Of a DNA stretch of 64,000 nucleotides, positions 1-9,202 are shown one piece after another. The notes under the pieces are model-generated. The model was not told the DNA's origin, made no database searches, and was given only the letters and a program-made list of their open reading frames with translations. Location: NCBI RefSeq assembly GCF_013522705.1, contig NZ_JAAMRE010000004.1, positions 221,000-284,999 on the forward strand. Reading direction: 5' to 3'. This DNA comes from Pseudomonas lurida (GTDB lineage: Bacteria > Pseudomonadota > Gammaproteobacteria > Pseudomonadales > Pseudomonadaceae). Numbering within the stretch: the first letter of the stretch is position 1; each line of letters opens with the position of its first letter. A program made the position numbers and the translations under genes.

Positions 1-3000
1 CAGGGCTGTAGGGTGCATACAGCACCAGCGGCCCGGTAGCCTCGGGTTTCGGGCCGATCAGGTAGCAGCCCAATGCCCGCACGCGCGAGGCGCCCTGTGT
101 GGCGATCAGTTCGAGGGGGCGAACCAGCGCCGTCACGCCATGCACGGTGGCGCGAGCCAGGGCGTCGGGCATATCGAAGATTTGTCGGATAAACCCCCAG
201 GCCGATGCAGACAAGCGTTCATCCAGGGTTTGCTCATGGGCGTATTGCAACACTTGCCAGGGCAACTGCCGGCAGAACAGTTGGCGCCGTGTACGCGCTT
301 GCTCGCCAGGGCCCTTGAGGTGGGTGTTCAGCCATTGTCCATAGAAGCTTTCCACGTCCACCTGGCGGATCAGTTGCTCAATGGCGGAGCCGTCCAGCGT
401 CGCTGGCAGCGGGTCGCCGGTGCGTGAACGGGGGCGGATATCGTCGGCGCGCAACGTCGGCAAGTGCCGCATCGCAAAGTCCGTGAGCGTCTGGGTGTTG
501 CCGGCCAACTCGACCCGTCCGGGAATCAGCACATTGTTCGGGTTCAGCGCTTGCCGGGGAAAACGTGCGTCGAGCAATTCCGAAAGGCGGTCGAATACAT
601 GTTCGCGCAGGGGCGTAACGCTATGCAGATAATCACGCTCGTCCGGGGCACTGATGCGGTACTGCTCCACCAGCTCGGCGTGCAGAATCTGCTCGGCGGG
701 TGCCGCCATGCCCAGCCGGACCGGGAGTGCCTGCTGGTTGATCAGCGCCCGCGCCATCGCGATGGCCCTGGGTAAGTTGGACGGCGGTGCGCGCCGGATC
801 AGGGCGTCCACGCACTCCTGAAAACGCGTGGGGCTCAATCGCAGCGAGAGCAGGTGGTCTATTTCGTCGCGGGTGGCGTCGCTGTAGCTGTGTTGCCGAT
901 CGTGCAGCAAGTGCTCGTCAATCCGTTGCAGTGGCCCCAGCTGCCAGGAACGGTGGGGCACGCGCTGGGATATCGGCAGGTTTTCCAGCAGGTGCAGGCG
1001 CTGCCGGGGATCTTGCAGGCGCAGGGTCAGGATGTCCCGCAGGCGGGTGATGGATGCAAAGGTTTCGTAGCCGCGCGCGGGGGTCCATAGCACCGCCGTG
1101 CCCGAATGGTCCGGGTCCAGGCCGCCGCGCTCGGTCAGCACAAAACAGTTGGCCAGGCCCTGTAGGTCGGCCCCGTTGTCTGGGTGCAGGGTAAGGCTGA
1201 ACGCATCCGGTATGAACCCGTCCAGGCCATGCCGGGTGAGCCGGCTCATGCCGTCAGGCTGAAGCGAACTGTGCAACAGCACCAGCGCGCGCGGCGGCAG
1301 GTTTTTCGCTACGCCCCGCAGTTGCACTTCGCCGTCCAGGCCTTGCAACAGGCCATGACTCAGGTGGGCCAGGTTATTTTTCACTAACATCCCAGGCAAG
1401 GCTCCCAGCGTCTGTTGCGCAAAAGTGCCAAGTGCCCGGTCGATAAGCGCATCCACTTCCACTGTCGTCAGGTTGTGCAATTGGAAGGCAGCGCCCTGGT
1501 GACGCGGGCCGTATACACCGGTGTGCGTCGACGCGCCCACGGGCCCGGCCTGTCGCACCAGGCGTGCGATAAAGTGCTCGACCAGGCTCGATGACGCCTG
1601 GGGCAGGCGCTCTTCGCGTTCCTCCGCTGCGGAGGCGTACGTGTTGATGTACACCTCGCAAGCCTTGAGGCTAAGCAGCCCTTTGCGCAGCTCGGCCTCC
1701 AATGCTTGGGTCGCCAGGTCGCGCAGGGTCGGGTGGCTGGCCTGTTCCTCCACCAGCGCCGCCTCGACGGCCTGCAACCGCTGCAGCTGCAGCTTGGCTT
1801 TTTCAGCCTGGACCGTCGTCGGGCGCCCGTTGCCCTGGGTGATGGGATGCACCGACCAGCGCCCGCCCGCGTCCTGCTCCAACAGTTGGCTGTCGAGCAT
1901 GGTGCGTACGTCCAGGGCGCTGTCGAGCAATGCCGCCAGGTTGACGCTGCCGGAGTTGCACCGATACAACCCCAGCGCGTATTCCAGGTTGTCGGCCTGC
2001 TTGGCCACGATATCTTCGACCATGGCTTGGAACACGTTGCCAAGGATGGGTTGCCCGCTGACATGCACTTGATCCATAGCGATAAACAGGCTGCGCTCAT
2101 CCAGGGACAGGAAGTTGAGCAACTCATCTTCATGCCCCGTGGCCTTGAGCATCGACACGAGGGTGTCCTTGAGGTCATTGAGGTCGCCAAGCACCTGCAG
2201 GCCCCGGGACTGGGTGTACAGGTAGGCATGCGCATTGCTGATCATCAGGGTGCCGGCCAGGTCGACGAAGTGCTGGAAGGGGGCGTGGATGCGTACCTTT
2301 TCGATGCTCAAATCGCCGGAGGCGGCCTGCTGTGCAAGGGCCATGCTGCGCAGTTTCTGCATCTCGTCACTGCTCAGGATCATGCCCTGATGCTTGAACA
2401 GCAGGTCGGCGCGGAATTTCTGGCTCATCACCCGTGCACAAAAATGCAGACGGGACTGACCGCCACCGTTGAAGTCTTCGTGCCAGAAGGTCTGCAACAG
2501 ATGGTTGAGCAATTTTGAAAGGATGCCGCTGGTGTGTTCGATTACGTTGTCCCAGCGTTGCTGATCCTGGGCACGCTGTGCGTCGGTCAAGGCGCGAAAG
2601 TCGCGGCCTGGGTTGGTATAGGTGTGGGTTTGGTCGGCGGGCCAGGCGTGCCGGGCGTAAAAGCGCAACAGCGCCTCGCGCAGTGGCACCGAGTCGACCC
2701 AGCGGCTGTCTTCTTCCGGCGACGCACGGCTGAAGAAATCCACCCGTGTGTCACGTTGTTCCACATCAGGGAAGTACGGGCGGGCCATGATACCGAGCAG
2801 TTTGTCGAGCATGTCAGGCAAGTCTGGCAGCTTGCGCAGCTCACCCAGCATGGCGATCACATTGTGCACCTGCGCGGCGTGGATGGCTTGCTGCTGATCC
2901 GGCATCACGGCGCCCGGGATCACGGCGGTTGTCAGCGTCAGGCGTGTGGAGGTCGAGAGTGCCTCCTGATCGCCCAGGGACACGAATTGCAGCAGGTCAG

Positions 3001-3373
3001 TGCGCTGCTCCGGTTGGCGCAGGCGCGCTGTCACGTCAGCGAGCAGCGCGGCATGGTTGTCGAACACTTCCAGGCCGCCATAGGGGGTGTAGAGCACCGC
3101 CTTGTCAGCGTCGGGCGTCGGGCTCATCACGAACGCGCCGGCCAGCGGCAGGGCGGGTTGGCCCGCAGGAGTGATCAGCAACCGTTCTACGCGCATGGGG
3201 AAACCGTGGATCCTGGCGTCCATGCGCGCGTCATGACTGGCGTAGTACAGCGTGTGCAGCCAATCCAGATCCTTGAGCGTCAACCCCAGCGCACGCTCCC
3301 TTGGCGTAGGTTCCCTGCGTTTGACCGGACCCAGGAATTCATCGAAAAAATACGGCGGTGTGACGTGCGCCAT
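1..3373 (-). CDS. Giant DUF6543 / dermonecrotic-toxin-like protein, N-terminal part
   Basis: An uninterrupted minus-strand frame runs from an ATG at 3373 (GGAGAG 6-7 bases upstream) to the window edge. It gives 1,124 codons without a stop, so the C-terminus lies outside. The protein opens with MAHVTPPYFFDEFLGP. It carries a recurring module with a V-L-(Y/W)-(T/A)-P core: residues about 88-104 (AVLYTPYGGLEVF), about 751-768 (AVLWTPARGYETF) and about 1114-1124 (LVLYAPYSP, cut off). Each full copy is followed by a helix rich in L and R. From memory this matches the very large Pseudomonas proteins annotated DUF6543 or dermonecrotic toxin domain, some of which end in leucine-rich repeats and a NEL-type ubiquitin ligase; the C-terminus here is not visible. 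No signal peptide or membrane segment is seen. It is divergent from the dpkA-like gene with 169 bases between. The family call is from recall; toxin activity is not demonstrated. Confidence 0.72.
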   Translation of the reverse strand, partial: MAHVTPPYFFDEFLGPVKRREPTPRERALGLTLKDLDWLHTLYYASHDARMDARIHGFPMRVERLLITPAGQPALPLAGAFVMSPTPDADKAVLYTPYGGLEVFDNHAALLADVTARLRQPEQRTDLLQFVSLGDQEALSTSTRLTLTTAVIPGAVMPDQQQAIHAAQVHNVIAMLGELRKLPDLPDMLDKLLGIMARPYFPDVEQRDTRVDFFSRASPEEDSRWVDSVPLREALLRFYARHAWPADQTHTYTNPGRDFRALTDAQRAQDQQRWDNVIEHTSGILSKLLNHLLQTFWHEDFNGGGQSRLHFCARVMSQKFRADLLFKHQGMILSSDEMQKLRSMALAQQAASGDLSIEKVRIHAPFQHFVDLAGTLMISNAHAYLYTQSRGLQVLGDLNDLKDTLVSMLKATGHEDELLNFLSLDERSLFIAMDQVHVSGQPILGNVFQAMVEDIVAKQADNLEYALGLYRCNSGSVNLAALLDSALDVRTMLDSQLLEQDAGGRWSVHPITQGNGRPTTVQAEKAKLQLQRLQAVEAALVEEQASHPTLRDLATQALEAELRKGLLSLKACEVYINTYASAAEEREERLPQASSSLVEHFIARLVRQAGPVGASTHTGVYGPRHQGAAFQLHNLTTVEVDALIDRALGTFAQQTLGALPGMLVKNNLAHLSHGLLQGLDGEVQLRGVAKNLPPRALVLLHSSLQPDGMSRLTRHGLDGFIPDAFSLTLHPDNGADLQGLANCFVLTERGGLDPDHSGTAVLWTPARGYETFASITRLRDILTLRLQDPRQRLHLLENLPISQRVPHRSWQLGPLQRIDEHLLHDRQHSYSDATRDEIDHLLSLRLSPTRFQECVDALIRRAPPSNLPRAIAMARALINQQALPVRLGMAAPAEQILHAELVEQYRISAPDERDYLHSVTPLREHVFDRLSELLDARFPRQALNPNNVLIPGRVELAGNTQTLTDFAMRHLPTLRADDIRPRSRTGDPLPATLDGSAIEQLIRQVDVESFYGQWLNTHLKGPGEQARTRRQLFCRQLPWQVLQYAHEQTLDERLSASAWGFIRQIFDMPDALARATVHGVTALVRPLELIATQGASRVRALGCYLIGPKPEATGPLVLYAPYSP

Positions 3374-3542
3374 GGTGCGCTCTCCAGTAATGCGGCGGTA
3401 GGAGGCGCCACGGTATGCGGCGGCGCGGCGCGGCTGGCGGTAGATAACTGGGGGCGGCCGTTGACAGCGGGCACGGGGCGCGTTGTTTAATCGACGATCT
3501 GGATCCTTGTTGTCTCTTCCAATTATAAAATCGGAGCTACAG

Positions 3543-4577
3543 ATGTCTGCCCAGTCCCCGACAGTTGACAATGCCAGCGCGCTTATCGGTTTCGACGAAC
3601 TCGTGGGGCTGCTGCATGCGGTCTTCGTCAAGCACGGCACCTCGCCGCAGGTGGCGGCGACCCTGGCCCATAACTGCGCCAGCGCCGAGCGCGACGGTGC
3701 GCACAGCCATGGCATTTTCCGTATCCCCGGTTACCTCAGCACGCTCGCCAGCGGCTGGGTCGACGGCCAGGCGCTGCCGGTGGTGACCGATGTGGCGAGT
3801 GGCTTTGTCCGCGTGGATGCCGGCAATGGCTTTGCCCAACCGGCCCTGGCGGCGGCGCGCGATGTGCTGGTGACCAAGGCGCGCAGCGCGGGGATTGCGT
3901 TGCTGGCGATACATAATTCCCATCACTTCGCCGCGCTGTGGCCGGATGTCGAACCCTTCGCCGAAGAAGGGCTGGTGGCGCTGAGCGTGGTCAACAGCAT
4001 GACCTGCGTGGTGCCCCATGGCGCCGACCGTCCGCTGTTCGGCACCAACCCCATTGCCTTCGCCGCACCGCGCGCGGATGGGCCACCGATTGTGTTCGAC
4101 CTGGCAACCAGTGCGATTGCCCATGGCGATGTGCAGATCGCCGCGCGCAAGGGCGAGCGCCTGCCGCCGGGCATGGGCGTGGACAGCCTCGGTCAGCCCA
4201 CCACCGATCCCAGGGCGGTGCTCGAGGGCGGCGCGCTGTTGCCGTTCGGCGGCCACAAGGGGTCGGCGTTGTCGATGATGGTCGAACTGCTGGCGGCGGC
4301 TCTGACCGGTGGGCACTTTTCGTTCGAATTCAATTGGGCTGACCATCCAGGCGCGCGCACGCCGTGGACCGGGCAGCTGCTGATCGTGATCGATCCAAGC
4401 AAGACCGCAGGGCAAAGCTTCGCCGAGCGCAGCCAGGAATTGGTGCGGCAGATGCATGCGGTGGGGCTACGGCGGTTGCCGGGGGATCGACGTCATCGCA
4501 CACGGGCGAAGTCGCTGGAGGAGGGGATCGTGGTGGAATTGGATGCGTTGAATCAGTTGCGCGATTGGGCCAGTTGA
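3543..4577 (+). CDS. dpkA: Delta1-piperideine-2-carboxylate / pyrroline-2-carboxylate reductase (Ldh_2 family)
   Basis: 344 aa from the ATG at 3543, which has GGAG six bases upstream. The frame also has an earlier ATG at 3483, but it lacks a ribosome site and would add a tail foreign to the family. The sequence closely resembles Pseudomonas DpkA, an NADPH-dependent reductase of the malate/L-lactate dehydrogenase-2 family. DpkA reduces Delta1-piperideine-2-carboxylate to L-pipecolate and Delta1-pyrroline-2-carboxylate to L-proline in D-lysine and D-proline/hydroxyproline catabolism. Visible family signatures are DGAHSHG (residues 51-57), SHHFAALWPDVEPFA (126-140), VPHGADRPLFGTNPIAF (157-173) and LLPFGGHKGSALS (232-244). 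It stands alone here, without D-lysine or hydroxyproline genes beside it, so the physiological substrate is not settled by context. Confidence 0.85.
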   Translation: MSAQSPTVDNASALIGFDELVGLLHAVFVKHGTSPQVAATLAHNCASAERDGAHSHGIFRIPGYLSTLASGWVDGQALPVVTDVASGFVRVDAGNGFAQPALAAARDVLVTKARSAGIALLAIHNSHHFAALWPDVEPFAEEGLVALSVVNSMTCVVPHGADRPLFGTNPIAFAAPRADGPPIVFDLATSAIAHGDVQIAARKGERLPPGMGVDSLGQPTTDPRAVLEGGALLPFGGHKGSALSMMVELLAAALTGGHFSFEFNWADHPGARTPWTGQLLIVIDPSKTAGQSFAERSQELVRQMHAVGLRRLPGDRRHRTRAKSLEEGIVVELDALNQLRDWAS

Positions 4578-4619
4578 AACCGCGTCACCGCCGACAGGCA
4601 GCGGCGACGCAGAAGCCGT

Positions 4620-4940
4620 TTAGTTGCGGCGCCCCAGCAACAGGCCAACCACCAGGCCGAAGCCTGCCGAGATAGCCACGGTCTGCCACGGGTGGCCACC
4701 GATGTAGGTCTCGGTCGCATCGACCACGGGTTTGCTGCGCTCGCGCACGCTGGTCACGGAGTCCATGGCTTGCTCGAGTTTGAGGGCGACCTGCTCGCGC
4801 AGAGTCTCGCCTTCTTCGCCAACGAGGCTGGCGCTGCTCTTGAGCAGCTTGTCGGACTCTTCGATCAGCGAAGCGAGTTCGCTGAAGGCTTGGTCCTTGA
4901 TTTGATCGGCGGCGGTTTGGGCAGCGGTTTTGCGGGCCAT
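4620..4940 (-). CDS. DUF883 family membrane-anchored protein (ElaB/YqjD-like)
   Basis: 106 aa, with AGGAG eight bases before the ATG. The protein has an N-terminal amphipathic, charge-rich helical part (residues about 1-75) and one C-terminal hydrophobic segment (about 80-100, HPWQTVAISAGFGLVVGLLLG) ending in RRN. This is the DUF883 layout seen in E. coli ElaB/YqjD/YgaM, small C-tail-anchored inner-membrane proteins linked to stationary phase and ribosome association. The gene is single; it converges on dpkA with 42 bases between. Confidence 0.85.
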   Translation of the reverse strand: MARKTAAQTAADQIKDQAFSELASLIEESDKLLKSSASLVGEEGETLREQVALKLEQAMDSVTSVRERSKPVVDATETYIGGHPWQTVAISAGFGLVVGLLLGRRN

Positions 4941-5103
4941 GGGGTGACTCCTTGCAAGTGAATGTGGCAGTGAACAATGGAGTCCCCGACCGCCGCAAAA
5001 GTTGCAGTTTTTTTGCCGGTGGCGGGGACCGGGCGAAATCCGGATCTTGAAATAGCGACTGTCGGTGTAAGATGTCGCCTATTTGTGCAGCAGGTAATTC
5101 AAC

Positions 5104-5358
5104 ATGAGCTTCAATCTCGCCAACAAAACCCTCGCCGAGCGCGCCGAGCTGGAAGATGAAAAGTCGCGCCTCTATGACCTGTGGCAAACCAACCTGGGCA
5201 AGGCCAAGGGCGAAGCCGCGCGACTGTTCGGCGAGCGCGCCAAGCGCAAGGGCAAATGGGCCGAGTGGGTCCGCGCGGAACTGGACGGCATGTCGCCGCC
5301 GGAGTTTTCCAACATGGTGCGCAGCGAAGTCAACAAACTCATGGCGGCGGCGAAGTAA
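5104..5358 (+). CDS. Small conserved hypothetical protein
   Basis: 84 aa, highly charged and predicted helical (residues 9-45 rich in E, K, R and A), without signal peptide or membrane segment. A short motif GMSPPEFSNMVRSEVNKL closes the protein. The start follows a weak AGG. It overlaps the end of the convergent LysR gene by 20 bases. I recognise no named domain. Codon use resembles its neighbours, and it probably belongs to the Pseudomonas core small proteins. Confidence 0.6.
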   Translation: MSFNLANKTLAERAELEDEKSRLYDLWQTNLGKAKGEAARLFGERAKRKGKWAEWVRAELDGMSPPEFSNMVRSEVNKLMAAAK

Positions 5359-6259
5359 AACTCGCCACAATCGCCTCGCGCACCTTGAGCAACAGCGGAT
5401 CGAGCTGAGCCTGGGTGCGCCACCCCAGCTCCACGGGGTAGCGCGGCAGCGCCAGCGGGCAGCGCAGTACGCGCAGCCCGGTCATCTGGGCGATCGCCTG
5501 GGCCGCATGCCCGGGAATGGTCGCCACCGCCTGGCTGCCCTTGAGTAAAAACGGCAGGGCGGCGAAGTGGCTGGTCGATGCGCATACGTGGCGGCTCAAT
5601 CCCTGCGCTGCCAGCCCTTCGTCGGTAATCCCGATAAACCCTCCGGACGACACCAGCACGTGCTCGCGGCTGACGAACTGCTCCAGGCTGATCGTTTCCT
5701 GGCCCGGCGCCAGGCTGCCGGCGTCCACCAGGCAACGGTAATCGCCTTCTCCCAGCACCTGTCGACTCAACCGGCCCTGGGCGAACCCGCCGGCGGTAAT
5801 CGCCAGGTCCAGCGTGCGGTCGAGCAGGGCGCCGGCGACGATCTGGCTGTGGGTCTGGCGAAAGATCACGCGCAACTGCGGCAAACGCTGTGCAATCTGC
5901 ACCATCAGCCGCCGGCCATAGGCAATCTCAAAGTCATCGGACAGGCCTACCACCACGGAGCGCCCCTGATACTGCGGGTGTACCGGGTCGACCATCGCCA
6001 GGCTCTGGCGGCAGCGGTCCAGTGCTTCACTGATCACCGGCTTTAACTGGTTGGCGCGCAAGGTGGGCGCCAGGCCACGGCCGGTGCGCACGAACAGTGG
6101 GTCGCCATACACGTCGCGCAGGCGCCGCAGTCCCGCACTGATGGCCGATTGCGTCACGCCCAGGCGCAACGCCGCGCGGCTGGCGCTGGACTCATCGTGC
6201 AGGGCCTCGAAGGTTTTCAACAGATTCAGGTCGACCTGGGCGATATTCATCTGGCTCAT
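5339..6259 (-). CDS. LysR-family transcriptional regulator
   Basis: 306 aa. The N-terminal winged helix-turn-helix spans about residues 8-67, with the family pattern LKTFEALHDESSASRAA followed by GVTQSAISAGLRRLR and DPLFVRTGRGLAPT. The rest fits the LysR substrate-binding domain (about 95-300). The gene is divergent from the nitrilase gene with an 87-base shared control region containing two dyads, the classic layout for a LysR protein that controls its neighbour. An alternative ATG lies three codons downstream at 6250. The effector is unknown; a nitrile or its product is a reasonable guess from the neighbour only. Confidence 0.88.
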   Translation of the reverse strand: MSQMNIAQVDLNLLKTFEALHDESSASRAALRLGVTQSAISAGLRRLRDVYGDPLFVRTGRGLAPTLRANQLKPVISEALDRCRQSLAMVDPVHPQYQGRSVVVGLSDDFEIAYGRRLMVQIAQRLPQLRVIFRQTHSQIVAGALLDRTLDLAITAGGFAQGRLSRQVLGEGDYRCLVDAGSLAPGQETISLEQFVSREHVLVSSGGFIGITDEGLAAQGLSRHVCASTSHFAALPFLLKGSQAVATIPGHAAQAIAQMTGLRVLRCPLALPRYPVELGWRTQAQLDPLLLKVREAIVASFTSPPP

Positions 6260-6264
6260 ATCAT

Positions 6265-6329
6265 TCAGTACTGAGGTGGGCTTTATTCATGATCGGGGCT
6301 GGCGGGAGAATGGGCAACCCCAAGCCCAC
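6265..6329. promoter_or_regulatory. Divergent LysR/nitrilase control region with two dyads
   Basis: A perfect 10-base palindrome TCAGTACTGA (6265-6274) lies six bases in front of the LysR ATG. A perfect 8-base inverted repeat, GTGGGCTT (6276-6283) with AAGCCCAC (6322-6329), spans most of the shared promoter and ends just before the nitrilase ribosome site. Candidate binding sites for the LysR product; function is inferred. Confidence 0.4.
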
Positions 6330-6346
6330 TTATCGGAGTGAACGTC

Positions 6347-7273
6347 ATGCCCATTTCTACCGTCGCCGCCCTGCAAATCGGTTCCCTGCCAGGCGGCAAG
6401 GCCGACACCCTTGAGCAAATCCTTGGCTATGAAGACGCGATCCGCCGCAGTGGCGCGCAATTGGTGGTAATGCCCGAGGCGCTGCTCGGGGGCTATCCCA
6501 AGGGCGAAGGGTTCGGCACCCAATTGGGCTATCGCCTGCCCGAGGGCCGCGAAGCCTTTGCCCGCTACTTCGCCAACGCCATCGACGTACCGGGCGCGGA
6601 AACTGAAGCCCTGGCCGGTTTGGCGGCGCGCACCGGCGCCAGCCTCGTGCTGGGAGTGATCGAGCGCAGTGGCAACACCTTGTATTGCACTGTGCTGTAT
6701 TTCGAACCCGCCGGCGGCCTCGTTGCCAAGCACCGCAAGTTGATGCCCACCGGCACCGAGCGGTTGATCTGGGGCAAGGGCGACGGTTCCACCTTGCCGG
6801 TGATCGACGCGGCCGTGGGCCGTATTGGCGGCGCGGTGTGCTGGGAAAACATGATGCCGCTGCTGCGCACCGCGATGTATGCCAAGGGCGTAGAGGTCTG
6901 GTGCGCACCGACCGTGGACGAGCGCGAGATGTGGCAGGTGAGCATGCGCCATGTGGCCCATGAAGGCCGCTGCTTCGTGGTCAGCGCCTGCCAGGTGCAG
7001 GCGTCACCCGCCGCCCTCGGCGTGGAGATTGCCAACTGGCCTTCAGACCGCCCGTTGATCGCAGGCGGCAGCGTGATCGTCGGCCCCATGGGCGACATCC
7101 TGGCCGGTCCGCTGGTGGGCGAAGCGGGATTGCTGACGGCACGGATCGATACCGACGACCTGGTGCGCGCGCGATATGACTACGACGTGGTGGGGCATTA
7201 CGCACGGCCGGATGTGTTCGAACTGGTGGTGGATGAGCGCGCCAAGCCAGGCGTGCGCTCTATCACGGACTGA
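6347..7273 (+). CDS. Nitrilase (carbon-nitrogen hydrolase)
   Basis: 308 aa from the ATG at 6347, chosen because GGAG (6335-6338) sits eight bases upstream; a GTG at 6338 would overlap that site. The catalytic triad of the nitrilase superfamily is present: Glu44 in [12 protein letters not shown], Lys131 in [16 protein letters not shown] and Cys165 in [11 protein letters not shown]. The HRKL-TE-IWG and CWEN-MP context is that of true nitrilases, which hydrolyse nitriles to acids and ammonia, rather than amidases. A plant-inducible nitrilase, PinA, acting on beta-cyano-L-alanine is known from P. fluorescens SBW25; this could be its counterpart, but that rests on recall. Likely controlled by the divergent LysR protein. 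Confidence 0.88.
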   Translation: MPISTVAALQIGSLPGGKADTLEQILGYEDAIRRSGAQLVVMPEALLGGYPKGEGFGTQLGYRLPEGREAFARYFANAIDVPGAETEALAGLAARTGASLVLGVIERSGNTLYCTVLYFEPAGGLVAKHRKLMPTGTERLIWGKGDGSTLPVIDAAVGRIGGAVCWENMMPLLRTAMYAKGVEVWCAPTVDEREMWQVSMRHVAHEGRCFVVSACQVQASPAALGVEIANWPSDRPLIAGGSVIVGPMGDILAGPLVGEAGLLTARIDTDDLVRARYDYDVVGHYARPDVFELVVDERAKPGVRSITD

Positions 7274-7301
7274 AGCGTTGGCAGGAAGGTTGGGGAGGGC
7301 T

Positions 7302-7763
7302 TTACCACGTCGCGCTGTCAGGCATATCCAACGTGCCTCGGTCAACGAAACGCATGGTGCCGAACAGTCCGCCGGCCAGTTTGCCCCGCAGCACATAGGG
7401 CAGGTTGTTCAAACTCTGGGTCTGGCTCAGGCCCAGGGTCTGACGCAGCACCGAAAATGCCGAAACGCTGACCGGCACCGTCAGAACGGTCTCGGAGAAA
7501 CGTGGGATGCTGCCGACCTGGTCGCTCACGCCGGAGGCCAGCGGCCGGCCGTTGACTTCCAGGTCGAGAGCCACGCCGTTGTAGTCGATCGCCGTTTCGT
7601 TGGGGTTCTGTACCCGCAGTTTGACGGCGAAGCGCACTTCCAGATCCTGGCTTTGCAGCGGTTCGACACCTACCACGTTGATGTTCACCGGGTCGCGGTT
7701 CGGGAACAGCGCGCAGGCGCTCAGGGTCAGCAGCAGCAGCGATAGCACCATGAGCTTGCGCAT
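7302..7763 (-). CDS. LEA type 2 / WHy-domain lipoprotein
   Basis: 153 aa, AGGAG eight bases before the ATG. A lipoprotein signal peptide ends in the lipobox LSAC (Cys17). The mature part has the water-stress/hypersensitive-response (WHy, LEA-2) pattern: VGVEPLQSQDLEVRFAVKLRVQNPNETAIDYNGVALDLEVNG, a single immunoglobulin-like beta fold, here quoted only to mark residues about 32-73. Likely an envelope lipoprotein with an unclear, possibly stress-protective role. It follows the NCS2 permease with 11 bases between, so the two are probably co-transcribed. Confidence 0.8.
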   Translation of the reverse strand: MRKLMVLSLLLLTLSACALFPNRDPVNINVVGVEPLQSQDLEVRFAVKLRVQNPNETAIDYNGVALDLEVNGRPLASGVSDQVGSIPRFSETVLTVPVSVSAFSVLRQTLGLSQTQSLNNLPYVLRGKLAGGLFGTMRFVDRGTLDMPDSATW

Positions 7764-7774
7764 GTGGGGGGCTC

Positions 7775-9202
7775 CTATTTCGTGATGTCCGGGTCTTGCA
7801 TCACCTTGAGGGTCGAGGACTCCGGATCGAATTCATCCTCTTCCAGCTCTATGAACTCTTCGGGCAGGAAAATGTTCAGCAGGATGGCACAGAACGCTCC
7901 TACAGTGATTGGCGACTCGAAGATGTTATGCAGCGCCTTGGGCAGCTCGCGCAGCACTTCCGGCACGGCCGCGACGCCCAGGCCCATGCCCAGGGAAATC
8001 GCCACGATCAGCACGTTGCGCCGGTGCAGACCGGCTTCGGCGAGGATCTTGATGCCGGCCACGGCCACGGTGCCGAACATGATCAGCGTGGCGCCGCCCA
8101 GTACCGGTTTGGGCATCAGTTGCAGCACCGCGCCGATCATTGGGAACAGCCCCAGCAGCACCAGCAGGCCGGCGATGAAGTACGCCACATAGCGGCTGGC
8201 CACGCCGGTCAGCTGGATCACGCCGTTGTTCTGGGCGAAGGTCACCATCGGCAGGCTGTTGAAGGTGGCGGCCATCGCCGAGTTGAGGCCGTCGGCCAGC
8301 AGGCCGGACTTGATGCGCTTGATATACAGCGGGCCCTTGACCGGCTGCTGGGAAATCATCGAGTTGGCGGTCAGGTCGCCGGCGGCTTCCAACGGCGAAA
8401 TCAGGAAGATCACCGCCACCGGAATAAACGCCACCCAGTCGAACGAAAACCCGTACTTGAACGGCACCGGCACGCTGATCAACGGCACCTGGGGCAGCGC
8501 CGCCATGTCGACGCGGCCCATCCACCAGGCCACCACAAAGCCCAGGGTCAGCCCGATCACGATCGAACCCAGGCGCAGGAACGGGTTATTGAAGCGGTTG
8601 AGCACTACGATAGTCAGCAACACCAGCGCCGCCAGGCCCATATTGCCGGCCGCGCCGAGGTCGCTGGCACCGAAACCGCCGGCCATGTCGGTGACCGCCA
8701 CTTTGATCAACGACAGGCCCATCAAGGTGATGATGGTGCCGGTCACCACCGGGGTGATGAGTTTGCGCAATTTGCCGATGAACTGGCTGAGCACCACTTC
8801 GATAAACGCCGCGAAGAAGCAGATGCCGAAGATCGTCGAGAGGATTTCATCGGTGCCGCCGCCGCGGGCCTTGACCATGAAGCCGGCACTGAGGATCACG
8901 CTGATAAACGAAAAGCTGGTGCCCTGCAGGCACAACAGGCCCGAACCGATGGGGCCGAACCGGCGCGCCTGTACAAAGGTGCCCAGGCCCGAGACGAACA
9001 GCGCCATGCTGACCAGGTACGGCACTTCGCTTTCCAGGCCAAGCACGCCACCGACGATCAGGGTCGGGGTGATGATGCCGACAAAACTGGCCAGCACATG
9101 CTGCAACGCAGCAAAGAGTGCCGCGCTGAAGTGCGGACGGTCTTCCAGGCCGTAGATCAGGTCGGATTTATAGCGGGGGCGGGGGGCTTGAGCGTCAGAC
9201 AA
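7775..9202 (-). CDS. NCS2-family nucleobase (xanthine/uracil) permease
   Basis: 475 aa, about 14 membrane segments as in UraA/XanP transporters. The family signatures are visible: QGTSFSFISVI in TM3 (about residues 108-118), the TM8 segment with SPLEAAGDLTANSMI, and the motif NSLPMVTFAQNNGVIQLTG with TGVASR in TM10. Purine or pyrimidine bases are taken up with protons; the purine (XanP-like) branch is most likely but cannot be proven from motifs. The apparent start is a TTG at 9202 giving MSDAQAP; no clear ribosome site precedes it and no ATG is available nearby in frame. It is the first gene of a probable two-gene unit with the LEA-2 lipoprotein. Confidence 0.85.
   Translation of the reverse strand: MSDAQAPRPRYKSDLIYGLEDRPHFSAALFAALQHVLASFVGIITPTLIVGGVLGLESEVPYLVSMALFVSGLGTFVQARRFGPIGSGLLCLQGTSFSFISVILSAGFMVKARGGGTDEILSTIFGICFFAAFIEVVLSQFIGKLRKLITPVVTGTIITLMGLSLIKVAVTDMAGGFGASDLGAAGNMGLAALVLLTIVVLNRFNNPFLRLGSIVIGLTLGFVVAWWMGRVDMAALPQVPLISVPVPFKYGFSFDWVAFIPVAVIFLISPLEAAGDLTANSMISQQPVKGPLYIKRIKSGLLADGLNSAMAATFNSLPMVTFAQNNGVIQLTGVASRYVAYFIAGLLVLLGLFPMIGAVLQLMPKPVLGGATLIMFGTVAVAGIKILAEAGLHRRNVLIVAISLGMGLGVAAVPEVLRELPKALHNIFESPITVGAFCAILLNIFLPEEFIELEEDEFDPESSTLKVMQDPDITK

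Noticed and set aside
1468..2518. Open frames on both strands within 1-3373 (for example 1706-2518 plus and 1468-2235 minus)
   Set aside because: They lie in the shadow of the continuous minus-strand frame 1-3373, which has protein-like composition, a good ribosome site and internal module repeats.
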